64,000 nucleotides of DNA from Siphlonurus alternatus (GCA_949825025.1 OX463778.1:30077969-30141968), one strand, 5' to 3'. Numbered from the stretch's first letter, positions 23,427-37,684 are shown. Notes: generated from the letters alone by a model not told the origin. Made by a program: numbers and translations.

Positions 23427-26400
23427 TACAGTGTGTTCCACAATTCGTGTCCCAAATGTAACTCGTATAATGGAATTGCAAAAGTGCTCGTAGAAACTTC
23501 AAATTTCGTACAGTAATAGTAGATGGTCCTTTGTTTTGTGTTCTGGCAGTGAAAATTTTTTCCCACCCTTATTTCACCCCTTCTGGGGGGTGCGTTCCCG
23601 TTCTTTATCAAAACCTTATGGGCTTACAATGTTAATGAAAATGAAAAAGAAAAATTTTCGAATTTCAGTCTGAAAATTTCCAACTAGGGGTTTTCGAGTA
23701 TGAGAAAAACAGTGATGACATTATTTTTTTTCTGCCATTGACCTTTCACCCCTCGCAGGGGTCAATGTTGACCCCTAGAATGACTTTTTTTTTAATTCTC
23801 CGAATTTGTTGAAATTGATATGATTTTATGGGTTATCGACGATGAAAAAACCCATGAAAACACTTGCGAATTAATAAAATTGACCCTTGACCCTTGCAGG
23901 GGTCAGTAGTGACCCCTAGAATGACCTTTTTAAAATTCTCCGTTTTCAATAAAATTGATATGCCTCTATGGGTTTCGAGGTTGACAAAACCCATGAAAAT
24001 ACTTACGAATTGATAAAATTGACCCTTGACCCTCGTAGGAGTCAGTAGTCACCCCTTAGAATGACCTTTTTAAAATTCTCCGTTTTCAATGAAATTGATA
24101 TGCCTCTATGGGTTGTCGAGGATGACAAAACCCATGAAATCATTTGCGAATTGATAAAATTGACCCTTGACCCTTGCAGGGGTCAGTAGTGACCCCTAGA
24201 ATGACCTTTTTAAAATTCTCCGAATTTGTTGAAATTGATATGCCTCTATGGGTTGTCGAGGATGACAAAACCCATGAAAATACTTACGAATTGATAAAAT
24301 TGACCCTTGACCCTCATAGGAGTCAGTGGTGACCCTTGATAGGATATTTTTAAAATTCTCCGAATTAGTTGAAATTGATATGCCTCTATATATGGGTTCT
24401 CGAGGTTGACAAAACCCATGAAAATATCTGTGAATTGATAAAATTGACCCTTAACCCTCGTAGGGGTCAGTGGTGACCCTTGGAAGGATATTTTTAAAAT
24501 TCTCCGAATTTGTTGAAATTGATATGCCTCTATGGGCTGTCGAGGATGACAAAACCCATGAAAATACTTGCAAATTAATAAAATTGAACCTTGACCCCTT
24601 GTAAGGGTCAGTGGTGTACCCTAGTTAAAATTTTCCGAATTAGTTGAAATTGATATACCTCTATGGGTTATTGAGGATGAGAAAGCTAATGAAAACACTT
24701 GCGAGTAAATTAAAATAATTATTGACCTCGCAGGGGTCACTGCATTGTGAGCCTTGAAATTAATTTTTCCACATTCTCTCAATTTCATTGAATTTGATAT
24801 GCATCTATCGTTTATTGATAATGGAAAAACCCATGAAAACATTTGCAAATTCATCAAATTTTTTGTTGACCTCGCAGGGGTCACTGGTGACCCTTGAAAT
24901 TAATTTTTCCGAATTTTCTCAATTTCATCGAATTTTATATGCCTCTATGGGTTGTTGAGACAGATAAAATTAATGAAGATATTTTCAAGTTGGTTTACTT
25001 CATTCATTAATGACCCCGCAAGGGTCACTGGTGGCCTCTAGATTTTGAATAAATTTTGAATTATTGTTTTATTAATATCATTATTAAAACAATTTAAGTG
25101 GACCAGTCAAAATTGGAGAATACTGAGTCAGCCACTGTCACATGGGGTTCGATTAATTTTTTGCTAAATTTTCAGTGGTATATGACTCCAGTTGGAAAGT
25201 TGAAATTTGGCACACAGAAAGCCAAGGGTTGTAAGTTTCAAGGATATTTTTGTTGATTATTATTATTATTATTATTTTTTTTTTTTTAATTTTCTCTCAA
25301 CTGTTTGGCAGGTGGATTCACGATTTGCATTTATTCCTTGTGGGATTTCCATGTTAAATTAAGTTGATCTGATAGATTTTCTTGCCGATCTCCACCAAAC
25401 CACCAAAATTCGTATTTAAAGGTTTCAGAGTATGCGAGGTCAACAATAAATTTGATGAATTTGCAAATGTTTTCATGGGTTTTTCCATTCTCAATAACCG
25501 ATAGATGCATATCAAATTCAATGAAATTGAGAGAATGTGGAAAAATTAATTTCAAGGCTCACCATGCAGTGACCCCTGCTAGGTCAATAATTATTTTAAT
25601 TAACCCGCAAGTGTTTTCATTAGCTTTCTCATCCTCGATAACCCATAGAGGTATATCAATTTCAACTAATTCGGAAAATTTTAACTAGGTTACACCACTG
25701 ACCCTTACAAGGGGTCAAGGGTGAATTTTATTAATTCGCAAGTATTTTCATGGGTTTTGTCATCCTCGACAACCCATAGAGGCATATCAATTTCAACAAA
25801 TTCAGAGAATTTTAAAAATATCCTTCCAAGGGTCACCACTGACCCCAACGAGGGTTAAGGGTCAATTTTATCAATTCGCAGATATTTTCATGGGTTTTGT
25901 CAACCTCGACAACCCATAGAGGCATATCAATTTCAACTAATTCGGAGAATTTTAAAAATATCCTATCAAGGGTCACCACTGACTCCTACGAGGGTCAAGG
26001 GTCAATTTTATCAATTCGTAAGTATTTTCATGGGTTTTGTCAACCTCGAAACCCATAGAGGCATATCAATTTCATTGAAAACGGAGAATTTTAAAAAGGT
26101 CATTCTAGGGGTCACTACTGACCCCTGCAAGGGTCAAGGGTCAATTTTATTAATTCGCAAGTGTTTTCATGGGTTTTTTCATCGTCGATAACCCATAAAA
26201 TCATACCAATTTCAACAAATTCGGAGAATTAAAAAAAAAGTCATTCTAGGGGTCAACATTGACCCCTGCGAGGAATGAAGGGTCAATGGCAGAAAAAAAA
26301 TAAGGTCACCACTGTTTTTCTCATACTCGAAAACCCCTAGTTGGAAATTTTCAGACTGAAATTCGAAAATTTTTCTTTTTTATTTTCATTAACATTGTAA

Positions 26401-26591
26401 GCCCATAAGGTTTTGATAAAGAACGGGAACGCACCCCCCAGAAGGGGTGAAATAAGGGTGGGAAAAAATTTTCACTGCCAGAACACAAAACAAAGGACCC
26501 TCTACTATTACTGTACGAAATTTGAAGTTTCTACGAGCACTTTTGCAATTCCATTTTACGAGTTACATTTGGGACACGAATTGTGGTACAC

Positions 26592-26597
<6 letters not shown>
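23427..26597. mobile_element. Nested foldback element, 3.17 kb, TA-flanked
   Basis: Ends CAG(T/A)GTGT(T/A)CCACAATTCG and complement, in a TA setting (23427-23428 and 26596-26597) next to (AT)n tracts. TA targeting and the terminal motif recall Tc1/mariner-type MITEs. Each arm has tandem units of about 140 bp with landmarks TGCCTCTATGGGTT and GACCCTTGACC: left arm 23429-24900, right arm 25440-26595 in reverse. The middle (24900-25440) shows no transposase. Open frames in the arms are mirror images of repeats. Confidence 0.8.

Positions 26598-26656
<59 letters not shown>
26598..26656. repeat. (AT)n microsatellite
   Basis: Alternating TA tract bordering the nested foldback element. Confidence 0.9.
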
Positions 26657-26660
<4 letters not shown>

Positions 26661-27718
26661 TATGTATAACATGTAAATGAAGGTGATATTACTCATTCAG
26701 GATCACTCCGGTTCTACCTACTTAATTTAAAAGGTTAAAAAAGGAAATAAGGGCGTGTATAAGGCAAGTATTAATAATATTTATAACAAGAAAAAGAAAG
26801 CGTCATTCATAGGAAAAACTGGTCTGTAAATACGGGATCACGAAATAGAGTTTCTGAAAACAACATGTTCATTCTGCGCACTACATTTTTTTTTTTTAAA
26901 AAAAGTGAAATCAGAATATAAAAAATGGGTCATGAGTTACTTTTTTTCCAGACGCGTTCTAGCCAATCTTAATGACTTGGTGCAAGCTCATAACGTTACA
27001 TATAATTTTTATATATATTTATAGGCTAATAATATCATATAGATCATTTCGGAATTTTTCCATGTGATAATACGGGCAAAAATTTAATTTCTTTGTGTCT
27101 TTCATTTATTTTTAGAGACATAAATAAATATTTAATAAATTATTTATATATATGTGTTGGTGAGTGGGTATTCAATTTTAATTGCAAAAAGGTCTACACA
27201 GAAAAACGAATAAAAATGATAAAGTAATTTGTTAAGTATCACAAAAATTTTAAAAGAAAAAGAATAAACTTTCTTAATAATTCTCACTGTTTTATGATAT
27301 AAATTATTCTGCCATATACATCCACCTTGTTTCTAAAAAACAATTTTTAAAAACAGTTAAACCACTTTGGATGATGTCGGGAGGAGTTCCAAAAAAAAAC
27401 ATTCTGCTTTATAGATGGTTTTATCTCTCTGATTGCTATTTGTCAGTCTTGTGGCATGATCAATTATTTATTTTCCTTTTTGGTGGGGTTCTGCATGAAG
27501 GGCAATAAAAATCTTCAGATGCTGGGATAAGGTCGATTTAAATACGTTTCAAATGGAACTTTTGATTGCATTGTCGATCCTTTGCATCTATATTTTATTG
27601 CATCAGGATCATTGCATTTAGTTCCTAATGATCATAGCACCTTCCCATGTTATGAAGGAAAAACTCAGCTAACGCAACAAAATATGAAATCGTTCTCTTG
27701 TATGGAGCAGGTGCAGTT
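26657..27718. other. Right core of the giant element, non-coding or decayed
   Basis: AT-rich. Just downstream (minus strand) of the protease relic, 27600-27718 still reads protein-like in another frame (HETAPAPYKRTISYFVALAE), suggesting the protease gene once ran further and is frameshifted. Nothing else supported. Confidence 0.4.
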
Positions 27719-28203
27719 TCATGTATAAGATTTGTTATACGTTGCATATATTTTTGTTGATGCATTAATGACTGCATTCTGCATTCTCGCTACATGTGTT
27801 GCAAATTCTATACACACTTCCCTGCTAACTTGTGCCTGGAGAAGTTCATGCATAATCCAACGTCTTGCATGCTTCATGTCTGCGTGGTTAAATCTAAGAT
27901 TCGAGCCAGAGCAAATAATATGACTCCAAATCACCACATGAATTCCACAATCAACGCTTGATCCTTGCTGAACGATGTCTTTGGGGAAATAAATTTTCCA
28001 ATCTCTTTTCCAATTGATAAGACATGAAAATATAAGAAGATGAGCATGATATAGAATTTTTTTTTACATGTTTCAGGTATTGAATTCCATGTGCTTTGTA
28101 ATTTTCTTTATCAAAGAGTGAATCAATGCATGTTATGTATTTATTTTGAATATCAACAACAAAAAGAATCCAGTGACCCCCATTTGCATTAACAGGAATT
28201 ATA
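27719..28203 (-). pseudogene. Ulp1/SENP-like C48 cysteine protease, truncated and frameshifted
   Basis: Reading the minus strand from 28203, an open segment gives IIPVNANGGHWILFVVDIQN and then TCIDSLFDKENY. After a 9-nt T run (28057-28065 on plus) the frame changes and continues through DWKIYFPKDIVQQGSS then VDCGIHVVIWSHIICSG to TAG at 27719. His (GHW), Asp 17 residues on (IDSL), Gln and, six after it, Cys (DCG) match the spacing of the Ulp1/SENP catalytic residues (His, Asp, Gln, Cys). Such enzymes cleave SUMO or related tags; in DNA transposons they are accessory domains of large proteins. The N-terminal part is missing: the satellite array begins at 28204 in place of further coding sequence. 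The frame change and truncation make it non-functional as read, unless an intron spans the A run. Confidence 0.75.
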
Positions 28204-31200
28204 CCCTACATTTCAATTTTGAACGAAATCCCTATATGGGATTGGCGGGAAAATTTTTTTAAACTTATGGTTTTAATAGGAAATTATGCACATTATTTTT
28301 TTTACGGTGTAATTACTGGTTGATCTATCTTAATTTTATATATGTTGTGTAAAATACTAATAAAACCCTATATTTTAATTTTGAATGAAATTCCTATTTG
28401 GAATTGGCGGGAAAAAATTTAAACTTATGGTTTTAATAGGAAATTATGTACATTACTTTTTTACGGTGTAATTACTGGTTGATCTATCTAAATTTTATAT
28501 ATGTTGTGTTAAATCTAATTTAAACCCTACATTTCAATTTTGAACGAAATCCCTATATGGGATTGGCGGGAAAATTTTTTTAAACTTATGGTTTTAATAG
28601 GAAATTATGCACATTATTTTTTTTACGGTGTAATTACTGGTTGATCTATCTTAATTTTATATATGTTGTGTAAAATACTAATAAAACCCTATATTTTAAT
28701 TTTGAATGAAATTCCTATTTGGAATTGGCGGGAAAAAATTTAAACTTATGGTTTTAATAGGAAATTATGTACATTACTTTTTTACGGTGTAATTACTGGT
28801 TGATCTATCTAAATTTTATATATGTTGTGTTAAATCTAATTTAAACCCTATATTTTAATTTTGAACGAAATTCCTATTTGGAATTGGCAGGAAAAAAATT
28901 TTAAACTTATGGTTTTAATAGGAAATTATGCACAATATTTTTTTTACGGTGTAATTACTGGTTGATCTATCTAAATTTTATATATGTTGTGTTAAATCCA
29001 AATTAAACCCTATATTTTAATTTTGAACGAAATTCCTATTTGGAATTGGCGGGAAAAAAATTTTAAACTTATGGTTTACATAGGAAATTATGCACAATAT
29101 TTTTTTACGGTGTAATTACTGGTTGATCTATCTAAATTTTATATATGTTGTGTTAAATCCAAATTAAACCCTATATTTTAATTTTGAACGAAATTCCTAT
29201 TTGGAATTGGCGGGAAAAAAATTTAAACTTATGGTTTTAATAGGAAATTATGTACATTACTTTTTTACGGTGTAATGACTGGTTGATCTATCTAAATTTT
29301 ATATATGTTGTGTTAAATCCTAATTAAACCCTATATTTTAATTTTGAACGAAATTCCTATTTGGAATTGGCGGGAAAAAAATTTAAACTTTTGGTGTTAA
29401 TTGGAAATGAGGCACATTATTTTTTTTTACGGTGTAATTACTGGTTGATCTATCTAAATTTCATATATGTTGTGTTAAATCTAATTTAAACCCTATATTT
29501 TAATTTTAAACGAAATTCCTATTTGGAATTGGCAGGAAAAAAATTTTAAACTTATGGTTTTAATAGGAAATTATGCACAATATTTTTTTTACGGTGTAAT
29601 TACTGGTTGATCTATCTAAATTTTATATATGTTGTGTTAAATCCAAATTAAACCCTATATTTTAATTTTGAACGAAATTCCTATTTGGAATTGGCGGGAA
29701 AAAAATTTTAAACTTATGGTTTTAATAGGAAATTATGCACATTATTTTTTTTACGGTGTAATTACTGGTTGATCTATCTAAATTTTATATATGTTGTGTT
29801 AAATCCAAATTAAACCCTATATTTTAATTTTGAACGAAATTCCTATTTGGAATTGGCGGGAAAAAAATTTTAAACTTATGGTTTACATAGGAAATTATGC
29901 ACAATATTTTTTTACGGTGTAATTACTGGTTGATCTATCTAAATTTTATATATGTTGTGTTAAATCCTAATTAAACCCTATGTTTTAATTTTGAACGAAA
30001 TTCCTATTTGGAATTGGCGGGAAAAAAATTTAAACTTATGGTTTTAATAGGAAATTATGTACATTACTTTTTTACGGTGTAATTACTGGTTGATCTATCT
30101 AAATTTTATATATGTTGTGTTAAATCCTAATTAAACCCTATATTTTAATTTTGAACGAAATTCCTATTTGGAATTGGCGGGAAAAAAATTTAAACTTTTG
30201 GTGTTAATTGGAAATGAGGCACATTATTTTTTTTTACGGTGTAATTACTGGTTGATCTATCTAAATTTTATATATGTTGTGTAAAATACTAATTAAAACC
30301 TACATTTTAATTTTGAACGAAATTCCTATTTGGAATTGGCGGGAAAAAAATTTTAAACTTATGGTTTACATAGGAAATTATGCACAATATTTTTTTACGG
30401 TGTAATTACTGGTTGATCTATCTAAATTTTATATATGTTGTGTTAAATCCAAATTAAACCCTATATTTTAATTTTGAACGAAATTCCTATTTGGAATTGG
30501 CGGGAAAAAAATTTTAAACTTATGGTTTTAATAGGAAATTATGCACATTATTTTTTTACGGTGTAATTACTGGTTGATCTATCTAAATTTTATATATGTT
30601 GTGTTAAATCCTAATTCAACCCTATGTTTTAATTTTGAACGAAATTCCTATTTGGAATTGGCGGGAAAAAAATTTTAAACTTATGGTTTACATAGGAAAT
30701 TATGCACAATATTTTTTTACGGTGTAATTACTGGTTGATCTATCTAAATTTTATATATGTTGTGTTAAATCCAAATTAAACCCTATATTTTAATTTTGAA
30801 CGAAATTCCTATTTGGAATTGGCGGGAAAAAAATTTTAAACTTATGGTTTTAATTGGAAATTATGCACATTATTTTTTTTTAGGTGTAATTACTGGTTGA
30901 TCTATCTAAATTTTATATATGTTGTGTTAAATCCCAATTAAACCCTATATTTTAATTTTGAACGAAATTCCTATTTGGAATTGGCGGGAAAAAAATTTTA
31001 AACTTATGGTTTACATAGGAAATTATGCACAATATTTTTTTACGGTGTAATTACTGGTTGATCTATCTAAATTTTATATATGTTGTGTTAAATCCAAATT
31101 AAACCCTATATTTTAATTTTGAACGAAATTCCTATTTGGAATTGGCGGGAAAAAAATTTAAACTAATGGTTTTAATAGGAAATTATGCACAATATTTTTT

Positions 31201-34200
31201 TTTACGGTGTAATTACTGGTTGATCTATCTAAATTTTATATATGTTGTGTTAAATCTAATTTAAACCCTATATTTTAATTTTGAACGAAATTCCTATTTG
31301 GAATTGGCAGGAAAAAAATTTTGAACTTATGGTTTTAATAGGAAATTATGCACAATATTTTTTTTACGGTGTAATTACTGGTTGATCTATCTAAATTTTA
31401 TATATGTTGTGTTAAATCCAAATTAAACCCTATATTTTAATTTGGAACGAAATTCCTATTTGGAATTGGCGGGAAAAAAAAATTAAACTAATGGTTTTAA
31501 TAGGAAATTATGCACATTATTTTTTTTACGGTGTAATTACTGGTTGATCTATCTAAATTTTATATATGTTGTGTTAAATCCTAATTAAACCCTATATTTT
31601 AATTTTGAACGAAATTCCTATTTGGAATTGGCGGGAAAAAAATTTAAACTTATGGTTTTAATAGAAAATTATGTACATTATTTTTTTAACGGTGTAATTA
31701 CTGGTTGATCTATCTACATTTTATATATATTGTGTAAAATACTAATAAAACCCTATATTTTAATTTTGAACGAAATTCCTATTTGGAATTGGCGGGAAAA
31801 AATTTTTAAACTTATGGTTTTAATAGGAAATTATGCACAATATTTTTTTACGGTGTAATTACTGGTTGATCTATCTAAATTTTATATATGTTGTGTTAAA
31901 TCCCAATTAAACCCTATATTTTAATTTTGAACGAAATTCCTATTTGGAATTGGCGGGAAAAAATTTTTAAACTTATGGTTTACATAGGAAATTATGCACA
32001 AAATTTTTTTACGGTGTAATTACTGGTTGATCTATCTAAATTTTATATATGTTGTGTTAAATCCTAATTAAACCCTATATTTTAATTTTGAACGAAATTC
32101 CTATTTGGAATTGGCGGGAAAAAAATTTAAACTTTTGGTGTTAATTGGAAATGAGGCACATTATTTTTTTTTACGGTGTAATTACTGGTTGATCTATCTA
32201 AATTTTATATATGTTGTGTTAAATCTAATTTAAACCCTATATTTTAATTTTGAACGAAATTCCTATTTGGAATTGGCAGGAAAAAAATTTTGAACTTATG
32301 GTTTTAATAGGAAATTATGCACAATATTTTTTTTACGGTGTAATTACTGGTTGATCTATCTAAATTTTATATATGTTGTGTTAAATCCAAATTAAACCCT
32401 GTATTTTAATTTGGAACGAAATTCCTATTTGGAATTGGCGGGAAAAAAAAATTAAACTAATGGTTTTAATAGGAAATTATGCACATTATTTTTTTTACGG
32501 TGTAATTACTGGTTGATCTATCTAAATTTTATATATGTTGTGTTAAATCCTAATTAAACCCTATATTTTAATTTTGAACGAAATTCCTATTTGGAATTGG
32601 CGGGAAAAAAATTTAAACTTATGGTTTTAATAGAAAATTATGTACATTATTTTTTTAACGGTGTAATTACTGGTTGATCTATCTACATTTTATATATATT
32701 GTGTAAAATACTAATAAAACCCTATATTTTAATTTTGAACGAAATTCCTATTTGGAATTGGCGGGAAAAAATTTTTAAACTTATGGTTTTAATAGGAAAT
32801 TATGCACAATATTTTTTTACGGTGTAATTACTGGTTGATCTATCTAAATTTTATATATGTTGTGTTAAATCCAAATTAAACCCTATATTTTAATTTTGAA
32901 CGAAATTCCTATTTGGAATTGGCGGGAAAAAAATTTAAACTAATGGTTTTAATAGGAAATTATGCACAATATTTTTTTTACGGTGTAATTACTGGTTGAT
33001 CTATCTAAATTTTATATATGTTGTGTTAAATCTAAATTAAACCCTATATTTTAATTTTGAACGAAATACCTATTTGGAATTGGCGGGAAAAAAATTTAAA
33101 CTTATGGTTTTAATAGGAAATTATGCACATTATTTTTTTTACGGTGTAATTACTGGTTGATCTATCTAAATTTTATATATGTTGTGTCAAATCCTAATTA
33201 AACCCTATGTTTTAATTTTGAACGAAATTCCTATTTGGAATTGGCGGGAAAAAAATTTAAACTAATGGTTTTAATAGGAAATTATGTACATTACTTTTTT
33301 ACGGTGTAATTACTGGTTGATCTATCTATATTTTATATATGTTGTGTTAAATCCTAATTAAACCCTATATTTTAATTTTGAACGAAATTCCTATTTGGAA
33401 TTGGCGGGAAAAAAATTTAAACTTTTGGTGTTAATTGGAAATGAGGCACATTATTTTTTTTTACGGTGTAATTACTGGTTGATCTATCTAAATTTTATAT
33501 ACGTTGTGTAAAATACTAATTTAAACCTACATTTTAATTTTGAACGAAATTCCTATTTGGAATTGGCGGGAAAAAAATTTTAAACTTATGGTTTACATAG
33601 GAAATTATGCACAATATTTTTTTACGGTGTAATTACTTGTTGATCTATCTAAATTTTATATATGTTGTGTTAAATCCAAATTAAACCCTATATTTTAATT
33701 TTGAACGAAATTCCTATTTGGAATTGGCGGGAAATTTTTTTTAAACTTATGGTTTTAATAGGAAATTATGCACATTATTTTTTTTTAGGTGTAATTACTG
33801 GTTGATCTATCTAAATTTTATATATGTTGTGTTAAATCCTAATTAAACCCTATATTTTAATTTTGAACGAAATTCCTATTTGGAATTGGCGGGAAAAAAA
33901 TTTTAAACTTATGGTTTACATAGGAAATTATGCACAATATTTTTTTACGGTGTAATTACTGGTTGATCTATCTAAATTTTATATATGTTGTGTTAAATCC
34001 AAATTAAACCCTATATTTTAATTTTGAACGAAATTCCTATTTGGAATTGGCGGGAAAAAAATTTTAAACTTATGGTTTTAATAGGAAATTATGCACATTA
34101 TTTTTTTTTAGATGTAATTACTGGTTGATCTATCTAAATTTTATATATGTTGTGTTAAATCCTAATTAAACCCTATATTTTAATTTTGAACGAAATTCCT

Positions 34201-37200
34201 ATTTGGAATTGGCGGGAAAAAAATTTAAACTTTTGGTGTTAATTGGAAATGAGGCACATTATTTTTTTTTACGGTGTAATTACTGGTTGATCTATCTAAA
34301 TTTTATATATGCTGTGTTAAATCTAATTTAAACCCTATATTTTAATTTTGAACGAAACTCCTATTTGGAATTGGCAGGAAAAAAATTTTAAACTTATGGT
34401 TTTAATAGGAAATTATGCACAATATTTTTTTTGCGGTGTAATTACTGGTTGATCTATCTAAATTTTATATATGTTGTGTTAAATCCAAATTAAACCCTAT
34501 ATTTTAATTTTGAACGAAATTCCTATTTGGAATTGGCGGGAAAAAAAATTAAACTAATGGTTTTAATAGGAAATTATGCACATTATTTTTTTTACGGTGT
34601 AATTACTGGTTGATCTATCTAAATTTTATATATGTTGTGTTAAATTCTAATCAAACCCTATATTTTAATTTTGAACGAAATTCCTATTTGGAATTGGCGG
34701 GAAAAAAATTTAAACTTATGGTTTTAATAGAAAATTATGTACATTATTTTTTTAACGGTGTAATTACTGGTTGATCTATCTAAATTTTATATATGTTGTG
34801 TAAAATACTAATAAAACCCTATATTTTAATTCTGAACGAAATTCCTATTTGGAATTGGCGGGAAAAAATTTTTAAACTTATGGTTTTAATAGGAAATTAT
34901 GCACAATATTTTTTTACGGTGTAATTACTGGTTGATCTATCTAAATTTTATATATGTTGTGTTAAATCCAAATTAAACCCTATATTTTAATTTTGAACGA
35001 AATTCCTATTTGGAATTGGCGGGAAAAAAATTTAAACTAATGGTTTTAATAGGAAATTATGCACATTATTTTTTTTACGGTGTAATTACTGGTTGATCTA
35101 TCTAAATTTTATATATGTTGTGTTAAATCCTAATTAAACCCTATATTTTAATTTTGAACGAAATTCCTATTTGGAATTGGCGGGAAAAAAATTTAAAATT
35201 ATGGTTTTAATAGAAAATTATGAACATTATTTTTTTAACGGTGTAATTACTGGTTGATCTATCTAAATTTTATATATGTTGTGTAAAATACTAATAAAAC
35301 CCTATATTTTAATTTTGAACGAAATTCCTATTTGAAATTGGCGGGAAAATAATTTTAAACTTATGGTTTTAATAGGAAATTATGTACATTATTTTTTTTA
35401 CGGTGTAATTACTGGTTGATCTATCTAAATTTTATATATGTTGTGTTAAATACTAATTCAAACTTATATTTTAATTTTGAACGAAATTCCTATTTGGAAT
35501 TGGCGGGAAAAAAAATTAAACTAATGGTTTTAATAGGAAATTATGCACATTATTTTTTTTACGGTGTAATTACTGGTTGATCTATCTAAATTTTATATAT
35601 GTTGTGTTAAATTCTAATCAAACCCTATATTTTAATTTTGAACGAAATTCCTATTTGGAATTGGCGGGAAAAAAATTTTAAACTTATGGTTTTAATAGGA
35701 AATTATGCACATTATTTTTTTTTAGATGTAATTACTGGTTGATCTATCTAAATTTTATATATGTTGTGTTAAATCCTAATTAAACCCTATATTTTAATTT
35801 TGAACGAAATTCCTATTTGGAATTGGCGGGAAAAAAATTTAAACTTTTGGTGTTAATTGGAAATGAGGCACATTATTTTTTTTTACGGTGTAATTACTGG
35901 TTGATCTATCTAAATTTTATATATGCTGTGTTAAATCTAATTTAAACCCTATATTTTAATTTTGAACGAAACTCCTATTTGGAATTGGCAGGAAAAAAAT
36001 TTTAAACTTATGGTTTTAATAGGAAATTATGCACAATATTTTTTTTGCGGTGTAATTACTGGTTGATCTATCTAAATTTTATATATGTTGTGTTAAATCC
36101 AAATTAAACCCTATATTTTAATTTTGAACGAAATTCCTATTTGGAATTGGCGGGAAAAAAAATTAAACTAATGGTTTTAATAGGAAATTATGCACATTAT
36201 TTTTTTTACGGTGTAATTACTGGTTGATCTATCTAAATTTTATATATGTTGTGTTAAATTCTAATCAAACCCTATATTTTAATTTTGAACGAAATTCCTA
36301 TTTGGAATTGGCGGGAAAAAAATTTAAACTTATGGTTTTAATAGAAAATTATGTACATTATTTTTTTAACGGTGTAATTACTGGTTGATCTATCTAAATT
36401 TTATATATGTTGTGTAAAATACTAATAAAACCCTATATTTTAATTCTGAACGAAATTCCTATTTGGAATTGGCGGGAAAAAATTTTTAAACTTATGGTTT
36501 TAATAGGAAATTATGCACAATATTTTTTTACGGTGTAATTACTGGTTGATCTATCTAAATTTTATATATGTTGTGTTAAATCCAAATTAAACCCTATATT
36601 TTAATTTTGAACGAAATTCCTATTTGGAATTGGCGGGAAAAAAATTTAAACTAATGGTTTTAATAGGAAATTATGCACATTATTTTTTTTACGGTGTAAT
36701 TACTGGTTGATCTATCTAAATTTTATATATGTTGTGTTAAATCCTAATTAAACCCTATATTTTAATTTTGAACGAAATTCCTATTTGGAATTGGCGGGAA
36801 AAAAATTTAAAATTATGGTTTTAATAGAAAATTATGAACATTATTTTTTTAACGGTGTAATTACTGGTTGATCTATCTAAATTTTATATATGTTGTGTAA
36901 AATACTAATAAAACCCTATATTTTAATTTTGAACGAAATTCCTATTTGAAATTGGCGGGAAAATAATTTTAAACTTATGGTTTTAATAGGAAATTATGTA
37001 CATTATTTTTTTTACGGTGTAATTACTGGTTGATCTATCTAAATTTTATATATGTTGTGTTAAATACTAATTCAAACTTATATTTTAATTTTGAACGAAA
37101 TTCCTATTTGGAATTGGCGGGAAAAAAATTTAAACTTATGGTTTTAATAGGAAATTATGTACATTATTTTTTTTACGGTGTAATTACTGGTTGATCTATC

Positions 37201-37290
37201 TAAATTTTATATATGTTGTGTTAAATACTAATTAAACCCTATATTTTAATTTTGAACGAAATTCCTATTTGGAATTGGCGGGAAAAAAAT
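28204..37290 (-). repeat. 161-bp satellite array, reverse arm
   Basis: About 56 copies of the same 161-bp unit as 12565-19490, in the opposite orientation (landmark GGAATTGGCGGG). Higher-order structure: a two-unit block repeats at 28204/28528, a six-unit block near 31322/32291, and a ten-unit block of about 1.62 kb near 34225/35845. It starts directly against the protease relic. Confidence 0.95.
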
Positions 37291-37643
37291 TCAAACCTTT
37301 GATCTTTATAAAAATTGTTGCAAATTATATATTTTCCAGTGTAATTACTGGATGCCCCATTTGAAATTATTGTATGTCGTTCAAAATAGGCCTGGGACCA
37401 TTTCATATTAATTTAAAAGAAAATCGAAGAAAAATTTAATCAGGAATGGCGGGATAATTAAAATATTAACTTTGCATGGTGTTCCATTAGAAATTTTGCA
37501 AAGTGTTTTTTGCGAAGATTTATCATTGTACTAAGTTATTAGAGCGATGTCCTTCTAATATCTTCTTATTTAACACAAGAAAGCTTATTGTTCATCTCCT
37601 TAATGTTTATATAGGGATTTTTTGTTTTACATGTTGGTACTGC
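37291..37643. other. Right subterminal region of the giant element
   Basis: AT-rich, no gene. It opens with decayed satellite sequence (to about 37350) and leads into the inner inverted repeat. The long plus frame starting at 37503 crosses from here into the GC-rich unit and is not a gene. Confidence 0.5.
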
Positions 37644-37684
37644 AGTGTGGATGAGGATGTGGATGTGGATAACTTCAGTCCGGT
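37644..37684 (-). repeat. Inner 41-bp inverted repeat, right copy
   Basis: Complement of 12274-12314 with one mismatch. It runs directly into the outer terminal repeat here, whereas about 1.15 kb separates the two on the left. Confidence 0.75.

Noticed and set aside
23363..26676. Pairs of similar frames at both ends of the nested foldback element
   Set aside because: The same peptides appear on opposite strands because the arms are inverted copies. No transposase motif is present.
12565..37290. Possible CRISPR-like regular array
   Set aside because: The units are contiguous 161-bp satellite repeats with no unique spacers, in a eukaryotic genome.
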